NCBI GenBank assembly: GCA_963734055.1
Contig: CAVTFQ010000002.1
Coordinates: 620,001-684,000, forward strand
DNA: 64,000 bases
Reading direction: 5' to 3'
Origin: CAIWHR01 sp963734055
Lineage (GTDB): Bacteria > Pseudomonadota > Gammaproteobacteria > Burkholderiales > Casimicrobiaceae
The notes beneath the pieces are model-generated. The model was given only the letters and a program-made list of their open reading frames with translations, had not been told where the DNA came from and did no database searches. This document shows, in pieces, positions 58,760 to 64,000 of the stretch (positions are counted from its first letter, which is position 1; every line of letters begins with the position of its first letter). The translations under genes were made by a program, and so were the position numbers.

Positions 58760-59908
58760 CTACGACCTCGGCGGGCGCTTGCCGACGGTCACGTCGACGT
58801 CCTGCGCTGCGCTGTTGCGCACGATCCGGACCTTGACGACGCTCCCCGGCGGAAGCTCCGCGATGCGGGCGAGGAGCGCCGGCGTGTCGCGGGTCGGCTT
58901 GCCGTCGATGTCGACGATGACGTCGCGGACCTGGAGCCCGGCCTTGTCGGCGGGCCCGCCGCGCACGAGGTCGCGGACGACGACGCCGCCCTCGATCGCG
59001 ATCGAATGCGCAAGCTCCGTCGGGAGGTCCTGCGGACCGATCCCGAGCCACCCGCGGGTCACCTCGCCGTCCCGGATGATCTGCTCGAGCACGTTCCGCG
59101 CGATCGACACCGGGATCGCGAAGCCGATCCCCATCGATCCTCCCGATTGCGAGTAGATCATGCTGTTGATGCCGATCAGGTTTCCGGCCGCGTCGATCAG
59201 CGCGCCGCCGGAGTTGCCGAGGTTGATCGCCGCGTCGGTCTGGATGAAGTCCTCGAAGGAATTGATGCCGAGGTGATTGCGCCCGAGCGCGCTCACGATC
59301 CCCGAGGTCACCGTGTTGCCGAGGCCGAACGGGTTGCCGATCGCGAGGACGGTGTCCCCCACCTGCACCCGGTCGATCGCTCCGAACGTGATCGCCGGCA
59401 GGCCTTCCTGCTCCGCCTTCAGCACCGCGAGGTCGGAATCGGGATCGACGCCACGCACGCGCGCCGCGATGCGCCGCCCGTCGTTCAGCACGAGCTGAAT
59501 GTCATCGGCGCCCTGGATCACGTGGTAGTTCGTGAGCACGAATCCCTCCGGCGCCACGATGACGCCCGACCCGAGGCTCGTCACGCGCTGGAGCGGCATG
59601 CGCTCCGTGAGATCGGGAAAGTAGCGGCGCATCATCGCGTCGTCGGCGAGGGGGTTCCGCGGCCGGACTTCCTTGCTGGTGTAGATGTTGACCACCGCGG
59701 GCATCGCCTTCCGCGCGGCGTCCGCGTGGCTCGCGACGGTAGGCGTCACGACCGGCGTCGACGTCTCCTGCCGCAGCACGACGCCGGTCTCGCGCGCGCC
59801 GCCGTCGCGACCGAGCAGGTCGGGGCGCAGCGTCGCGACGACGAACAATGCCGCCAGGCACAGCGTGCATGCCTGCGCGAACAGGAGCCACAGCTTCCGC
59901 AGCATCAA
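58760..59908 (-). CDS. HtrA/DegS-like trypsin-family serine protease with one PDZ domain
   Basis: The 382-residue protein has an N-terminal membrane anchor or uncleaved signal (about 5-27), then the protease domain with the triad His129 (LTNYHVIQGA), Asp159 (DPDSDLAVLK) and Ser233 (NLGNSGGAL). One PDZ domain follows (about 285-370, RGWLGIGPQDLP...ADKAGLQVRDVI). One PDZ and a non-cleaved anchor resemble DegS, the envelope-stress sensor protease, rather than two-PDZ DegP. A TATAAT box at 59941-59946 (minus) is a good -10. The gene is divergent from petABC. Confidence 0.92.
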   Translation of the reverse strand: MMLRKLWLLFAQACTLCLAALFVVATLRPDLLGRDGGARETGVVLRQETSTPVVTPTVASHADAARKAMPAVVNIYTSKEVRPRNPLADDAMMRRYFPDLTERMPLQRVTSLGSGVIVAPEGFVLTNYHVIQGADDIQLVLNDGRRIAARVRGVDPDSDLAVLKAEQEGLPAITFGAIDRVQVGDTVLAIGNPFGLGNTVTSGIVSALGRNHLGINSFEDFIQTDAAINLGNSGGALIDAAGNLIGINSMIYSQSGGSMGIGFAIPVSIARNVLEQIIRDGEVTRGWLGIGPQDLPTELAHSIAIEGGVVVRDLVRGGPADKAGLQVRDVIVDIDGKPTRDTPALLARIAELPPGSVVKVRIVRNSAAQDVDVTVGKRPPRS

Positions 59909-60079
59909 GGGATCGTCCGTCGAGCGGGTTCAGCGCAGGATTATAGTCGCATGCTGCGGCGCGTCAGAGCAGGGGATTGACGTCGCGGTCGGCCCGAGGC
60001 CGCCCTTGGCGCGCGGTCGGAGTATGCGCCGCAACAGCCTGATTCGGGAGGGCTTTTGGCGCTCGAACGAGGTCCGGGC

Positions 60080-60109
60080 TTCCGGCCGGGGCCCCCGATC
60101 CCTTATAAT
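60080..60109 (+). promoter_or_regulatory. Candidate promoter of petABC
   Basis: TTCCGG (60080-60085) and a perfect TATAAT (60104-60109) are spaced by 18 bases, about 68 bases before the petA ATG. The rest of the 59909-60177 gap holds only the divergent protease promoter. Confidence 0.55.
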
Positions 60110-60177
60110 CGACAGGTTTGCGAAGCGACGCCCGGGTGCGGCGCGGACGCGCGAGCGGCATGGGAGGACGGGGCGTC

Positions 60178-60792
60178 ATGGCGGATGTCGGCAACGGGGA
60201 ACGCGAGATCGACGCTGGGAAGCGGCGCTTTCTCGTCGGGGCGACGAGCGTCGTGGGCGGGGTCGGCGGGATCGCGGCGGCGGCGCCGTTCGTGCTGTCG
60301 CTCTTTCCGAGCGAGCGGGCGAAGGCGGCCGGCGCTCCCGTCGAGCAGGACATCGGCAAGATCGAACCCGGCCAGCAGATCACGCTCGAGTGGCGCGGCC
60401 GCGTCGTGTGGGTGATCAACCGCACGAAGCCGATGCTCGAGACGCTCCCGAAGATGGACAAGCGGCTGGCCGACCCGAACTCCGAAGTCCCGCAGCAACC
60501 CCCGTACTGCAAGAACGAGTATCGCTCGATCAGACCCGAGAATTTCATCGCGATCGGGATCTGCACGCATCTCGGCTGTTCGCCGACGTACCGGCCCGAG
60601 GTCGCGCCCCCGGACCTGGGCCCGGACTGGCTCGGCGGCTTCTTCTGTCCTTGCCACCAGTCGAAGTTCGACCTCGCCGGGCGTGTCTTCAAGGGCGTGC
60701 CCGCGCCGACCAACCTCGTCATCCCGCCGCACAAGTACCTGTCCGACACGCGGATCGTCATCGGCATCGGCGAAGACGACAAGTCGGCGTAG
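60178..60792 (+). CDS. petA: Cytochrome bc1 Rieske iron-sulfur subunit
   Basis: The 204-residue protein has a twin-arginine-type N-terminus (KRRFLVGATS) and membrane anchor (about 18-43). The soluble [2Fe-2S] domain has ligands in CTHLGC (Cys129, His131; Cys134 disulfide) and CPCHQSKFD (Cys157, Cys159 disulfide, His160). It passes electrons from quinol to cytochrome c1 in the periplasm and is likely exported by the Tat system encoded upstream. GGGAGG precedes ATG 60178. petB follows only after a 281-bp repeat. Confidence 0.96.
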   Translation: MADVGNGEREIDAGKRRFLVGATSVVGGVGGIAAAAPFVLSLFPSERAKAAGAPVEQDIGKIEPGQQITLEWRGRVVWVINRTKPMLETLPKMDKRLADPNSEVPQQPPYCKNEYRSIRPENFIAIGICTHLGCSPTYRPEVAPPDLGPDWLGGFFCPCHQSKFDLAGRVFKGVPAPTNLVIPPHKYLSDTRIVIGIGEDDKSA

Positions 60793-61073
60793 TAGGGCCT
60801 GCTAACGCTATGGACACGAACGCGTTGCAGAGCCAAAACGCCCAGCGCAAGGCGCAAGGGCGAAGGCGGGTCGGCTACCCGGCGAGCCTTTGCAACGCAG
60901 CGATGGGCGTTTTCGGCAGCAACCCGAAGGGAACGGGTGTCCTGGGGCGCCACTCTTTGTTGCTCTCCTCGCCAAGACCTCTCGTCTTGGCTTCGGGGTC
61001 GGCAAATGAGCTGCCGCGATTGGCGCCCCAGGCCACTCGTTCGCGTTTGCGCTCATAGCGTTAACAGGCCCTA
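60793..61073. repeat. 281-bp MITE-like palindromic element (copy B) in the petA-petB gap
   Basis: The outer arms 60793-60824 and 61042-61073 are inverted repeats of 32 bp matching at 27 positions, beginning TAGGGCCTG. On the minus strand the layout equals that at 23507-23778: a second inverted repeat (GGCGCC-containing, CCTGGGGCGCCA near 60937 and TGGCGCCCCAGG near 61021) encloses a perfect hairpin GCCAAGAC-CTCTC-GTCTTGGC. A one-sided core CCCTTCGGGTTGCTGCCGAAAACGC follows. No protein is encoded. It begins at the base after the petA stop and ends 4 bases before the petB ATG. Confidence 0.85.
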
Positions 61074-61077
61074 GCCC

Positions 61078-62352
61078 ATGGAAAAGCTCCTGCACTGGAT
61101 CGACGACCGCTTCCCGCTGACTGCGCTGTGGGAGTCGCAGTGGGGCAAGTACGTCGCGCCGAAGAACTTCAACTTCTGGTACTACTTCGGGTCGCTCGCG
61201 GCGTTCGTGCTGGTGATGCAGATCGTCACCGGCATCTTCCTCACGATGAGCTACAAGCCCGACGCGGCGAAGGCCTTCGAGTCGGTCGAATACATCATGC
61301 GGGACGTCTCGTGGGGATGGTTCATCCGCTACCTCCACTCGACCGGCGCGTCGCTGTTCTTTGTGGTCGTCTACCTGCACATGTTCCGCGGGCTCATGTA
61401 CGGCAGCTACCGCAAGCCGCGCGAGCTCACCTGGATCTTCGGCTGCCTCATCTATCTCTGCCTCATGGGCGAGGCGTTCTTCGGCTACCTGCTCCCGTGG
61501 GGCCAGATGTCGTACTGGGGCGCGCAGGTGATCGTGAACCTGTTCTCGACGGTGCCGCTGATCGGCGAGGACCTGGGCGTCTGGATCCGCGGCGACTACA
61601 CGATCTCCGACATCACGCTCAACCGCTTCTTCGCGTTCCACGTGGTCGCGATGCCGCTCGTGCTGCTCGGTCTCGTCGCCGCGCACCTGATGGCGCTCCA
61701 CGAGACGGGCTCGAACAACCCGGACGGCGTCGAGATCAAGCAGCAACCCAAGGATCCAAGGACCGGTCTGCCGCAGGACGGGATCTACTCGCACCCGTAC
61801 TACACCGTGAAGGACATCGTCGGCGTCGTCGTCTTCCTGGCCGTGTTCTCGGTGATCGTGTTCTTCGTGCCGGACATGGGCGGCTACTTCCTCGAGGCCA
61901 ACAACTTCATCCCGGCGGATCCGCTGAAGACGCCGGAGCACATCGCGCCCGTCTGGTACTTCACGCCGTACTACGCGATGCTGCGCGCCGTTCCGTCGTT
62001 CCTGAACAGCCAGTTCTGGGGCGTGATCGTGATGGGGGTCGCCGTGCTGATCTTCTTCGCGCTGCCGTGGCTCGACCGGAGCCCCGTCAAGTCGATCCGC
62101 TACCGGGGGGCGCTGTACAAGGCATGGCTCGCGGCGTTCGTCGTGAGCTTCCTGATCCTCGGCTACCTCGGCGTCGTGGCGGTCACGGTCTGGGGCCAGT
62201 TCCCGGATCGCTGGCCGATCCTGGGCGGCGCCGACCGCGCGACCGTCATCGCGCGGCTGCTCACGGTCGTCTACTTCCTCTTCTTCGTGCTCATGCCCTG
62301 GTACACGGTCCGGGACAAGACGAAGCCCGTGCCGGAAAGGGTGACCGGATGA
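61078..62352 (+). CDS. petB: Cytochrome bc1 subunit cytochrome b
   Basis: The 424-residue protein has eight transmembrane helices. The heme-binding histidines are visible in the second helix region (FIRYLHSTGASLFFVVVYLHMFRG) and the fourth (FFAFHVVAMPLVLLGLVAAHLMALHE). The quinol-oxidation motif appears as PVWYFTPYYAMLRA rather than the usual PEWY: the Glu of PEWY is Val here as read. It carries both quinone sites of complex III. Its stop overlaps petC. Confidence 0.95.
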   Translation: MEKLLHWIDDRFPLTALWESQWGKYVAPKNFNFWYYFGSLAAFVLVMQIVTGIFLTMSYKPDAAKAFESVEYIMRDVSWGWFIRYLHSTGASLFFVVVYLHMFRGLMYGSYRKPRELTWIFGCLIYLCLMGEAFFGYLLPWGQMSYWGAQVIVNLFSTVPLIGEDLGVWIRGDYTISDITLNRFFAFHVVAMPLVLLGLVAAHLMALHETGSNNPDGVEIKQQPKDPRTGLPQDGIYSHPYYTVKDIVGVVVFLAVFSVIVFFVPDMGGYFLEANNFIPADPLKTPEHIAPVWYFTPYYAMLRAVPSFLNSQFWGVIVMGVAVLIFFALPWLDRSPVKSIRYRGALYKAWLAAFVVSFLILGYLGVVAVTVWGQFPDRWPILGGADRATVIARLLTVVYFLFFVLMPWYTVRDKTKPVPERVTG

Positions 62353-63152
62353 TGTACAGGATCCAGGCCGCGCTGGCCGCCCTGCTGCTCGTTGTCGCGC
62401 TGCCGGCGGCGGCGTCGACGGGCGCCGACCTGCGCCTCGAGCCGGCGCCGGTGAACCGGCTCGACATGGAATCGCTGCAACGTGGCGCGCGCACGTTCGT
62501 CAACTATTGCCTCAACTGCCACAGCGCGAAGTACATGCGCTACAACCGGCTCACCGACCTCGGCATCGACGAGGCGATGATCCGCGACAACCTGATGTTC
62601 GCCACGGACAAGATCGGCGACACGATGACGGTCGCGCTCTCGCCGCGGGACGCGAAGGCGTGGTTCGGCACGCCGCCCCCCGACCTGACCGTGATCGCGC
62701 GCGTGCGCGGTGCCGACTGGCTCTACAACTACTTCCTCGGCTTCTATCGGGACGACGCCGCGTCGAGCGGGTGGAACAACCTCGTGTTCAGGAACGTCGG
62801 CATGCCGCACGTGCTGTGGCGCTATTCGGGCACGAACCGCCTCGTCTCCACCGAATACGACGATCACGAGAAGGCGCAGGCCGCGGCCATCGCCGTCAAG
62901 GGGCTGGTGCTGCTCGAGCCCGCGCGCGACCACAAGTTCGTGGTCGAGACCGTGGCCCTGGACACGCCCGGCACGATGAGCCCGAGCGAGTACAAGGCGA
63001 TGGTCGCCGATCTCGTCAACTACCTCGACTACATGGGCGAGCCGGCCCGGAACAAGCGGATCAGCGTGGGCCTGCTCGTGCTTCTCTACCTCGGCGTGCT
63101 GTTCGTCTTCGCCTACTGGATGAAGCGAGAATATTGGAAGGACGTCCACTGA
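62349..63152 (+). CDS. petC: Cytochrome bc1 subunit cytochrome c1
   Basis: The 267-residue precursor has a signal peptide (cleavage near residue 23). The heme c motif CLNCH lies at 54-58 and the KYMRYNRL segment follows. A later VGMPHVLW region holds the candidate Met axial ligand, and a C-terminal membrane anchor spans about 242-260 (VGLLVLLYLGVLFVFAYW). It delivers electrons to soluble cytochrome c. ATG 62349 overlaps the petB stop, so b and c1 are translated together. Confidence 0.96.
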   Translation: MMYRIQAALAALLLVVALPAAASTGADLRLEPAPVNRLDMESLQRGARTFVNYCLNCHSAKYMRYNRLTDLGIDEAMIRDNLMFATDKIGDTMTVALSPRDAKAWFGTPPPDLTVIARVRGADWLYNYFLGFYRDDAASSGWNNLVFRNVGMPHVLWRYSGTNRLVSTEYDDHEKAQAAAIAVKGLVLLEPARDHKFVVETVALDTPGTMSPSEYKAMVADLVNYLDYMGEPARNKRISVGLLVLLYLGVLFVFAYWMKREYWKDVH

Positions 63153-63155
63153 CGC

Positions 63156-63295
63156 GGCGATCGTAAAGCTGCTGCGGGGCCGGTCTGCGTCGTTGCACGC
63201 CCGCTCGGAATCCTCAGGTACTCCCTTGTACACTCCGGTTCCTCGCGGCCGCGCGCCTAGCATCCCGGCCTACTCGCGACGCTTTTCGATTCGCC
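63156..63295. repeat. 140-bp imperfect palindromic intergenic repeat after petC
   Basis: The ends are imperfect inverted repeats: GGCGATCGTAAAGC... from 63156 against the complement of ...GCTTTTCGATTCGCC ending at 63295. In the middle, GGTAC-TCCCTT-GTAC gives a small hairpin flanked by GGAATCC and GGTTCC. This form resembles dispersed intergenic repeats of proteobacteria. The rest of the 63153-63382 gap shows only AGGAG before sspA. Confidence 0.5.
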
Positions 63296-63382
63296 GCGGG
63301 TCCACCAGCGAGCGCGGCGGGCGACCGCGCCACATGACCCACCTTTGATCGACCCCCGCCGCCGCGCGAGGAGAACAACACC

Positions 63383-63982
63383 ATGATGACTCTCTATTCC
63401 GGGACCACCGACCCCTTCAGCCAGCGCTGCCGGATCGTGCTGCACGAGAAGGGGATGGACTTCCAGATCATCGACGTCGACCTCGACAACAAGCCCGAGG
63501 ATCTGGCGGTGATGAATCCCTACAACCAGGTACCGGTGCTGGTCGAGCGCGACCTCGTGCTCCACGAGTCGAACATCATCAACGAGTACATCGACGAGCG
63601 CTTCCCGCATCCGCAGCTGATGCCCGCGGACCCGGTGATGCGGGCGCGGGCGCGGCTCTTCCTGCACCGTTTCGAAAAGGAGCTGTTCATCCACATCGAC
63701 GCGCTCGAGGGGAACAACCAGAAGCAGATCGAACGCGCGCGCAACCTCGTCCGCGACAGCCTCATGCAGATCGCGCCGGTGTTCGCCAAGCACAAGCACA
63801 TGCTGGGCGAGGAATACTCGATGCTCGACGTCGCGATCACGCCGCTCCTGTGGCGCCTCGACTACTACGGGATCACGATGCCCAAGCCGGCCGCGCCGCT
63901 CATGAAGTACGCCGAGCGGTTGTTCGCCCGGCCGGCGTTCTCGGAGGCGCTCACGTCCGCCGAGCGGGGGATGCGGAAGTAG
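63383..63982 (+). CDS. sspA: Stringent starvation protein A (GST-fold)
   Basis: The 199-residue protein has a thioredoxin-like N-terminal domain (MTLYSGTTDPFSQRCRIVLHEKG, PYNQVPVLVERDLVLHESNIINEYIDERFP) and an all-helical GST C-terminal domain. SspA lacks GST activity and binds RNA polymerase to regulate stress genes. AGGAG precedes ATG 63383. The petABC-sspA-sspB order is usual in betaproteobacteria, so sspB is expected just past the window edge; only 18 bases remain. Confidence 0.95.
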   Translation: MMTLYSGTTDPFSQRCRIVLHEKGMDFQIIDVDLDNKPEDLAVMNPYNQVPVLVERDLVLHESNIINEYIDERFPHPQLMPADPVMRARARLFLHRFEKELFIHIDALEGNNQKQIERARNLVRDSLMQIAPVFAKHKHMLGEEYSMLDVAITPLLWRLDYYGITMPKPAAPLMKYAERLFARPAFSEALTSAERGMRK

Positions 63983-64000
63983 TACACCTGCGCGAGCGAC

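Noticed and set aside
60817..61058. Open frame within the petA-petB spacer (QNAQRKAQG...) as a small gene
   Set aside because: It lies wholly inside a palindromic repeat, has no ribosome site, and is explained by the repeat structure.
1..64000. tRNA, rRNA, CRISPR arrays, integrases or transposases
   Set aside because: Read through both strands by eye and found no cloverleaf with a conserved T-loop, no spaced direct-repeat array and no such protein; a tRNAscan or Infernal run would settle the RNA part.

Overview
The window is very GC-rich, almost fully coding, and reads as one chromosomal stretch of a betaproteobacterium. Several gene orders typical of that class are present: kdsD-kdsC-lptCAB-rpoN-hpf-ptsN-hprK-rapZ, mlaFEDACB-ABC transporter-bolA-murA, hisG to hisE-hint-tatABC, and a htrA-type protease divergent from petABC-sspA. 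The genes are tightly packed with many 1-4 nt start/stop overlaps. I found no rRNA, tRNA, CRISPR array, phage or transposase gene, and no gene-free stretch longer than about 300 bases.

Layout. 1-7039: the start of a PuuD-like membrane protein behind a 31-residue membrane microprotein (minus strand), a double-STAS protein, hslV without hslU, ubiH-like, dsbC, then a three-gene overlapping cassette (SPFH protein, DUF4019 exported protein, zinc-ribbon membrane protein). 7124-10994: an operon of SDR, Bug-type tricarboxylate receptor, menB and menE. 11014-13451: HAD, lipoprotein and GNAT genes divergent from fpr. 13568-18742: pepN, an FKBP isomerase and a PilZ-like protein. 18856-27942 (minus): tolA/R/Q, ybgC, ruvB, DUF4442, ruvA, HAD, ruvC, yebC, LON-domain protein, ubiX, rapZ. 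28175-35243 (minus): PTS-Ntr regulation, rpoN, LPS export and KDO synthesis. 35353-45269 (plus): Kef-type antiporter, the Mla phospholipid system, an ABC-2 exporter, bolA, murA, queF. 45447-49967: an accessory block (SDR, two unknown genes, a class III cyclase, OsmC) between murA/queF and hisG. 50059-57212: a complete set of histidine genes plus a HIT protein. 57232-63982: tatABC, a HtrA/DegS-like protease, cytochrome bc1 and sspA.

Main themes are cell-envelope biogenesis (Lpt, Kds, Mla, MurA, Tol), Holliday-junction repair (RuvABC), the nitrogen-PTS/RpoN circuit, histidine synthesis, and respiration. Tat export fits next to the Tat-type Rieske protein of bc1. Both ubiquinone (ubiH-like, ubiX) and menaquinone (menB, menE) genes are present.

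The most unusual feature is a pair of about 272-281 bp non-coding palindromic elements. One abuts the ruvA start and the other fills the petA-petB gap. They have different terminal repeats but the same internal plan and a shared core sequence. Two other intergenic repeats lie at 28036-28116 and 63156-63295. Coordinates and starts come from reading frames, ribosome-binding sites and overlaps seen here. Functions are inferred from family resemblance, without database searches.
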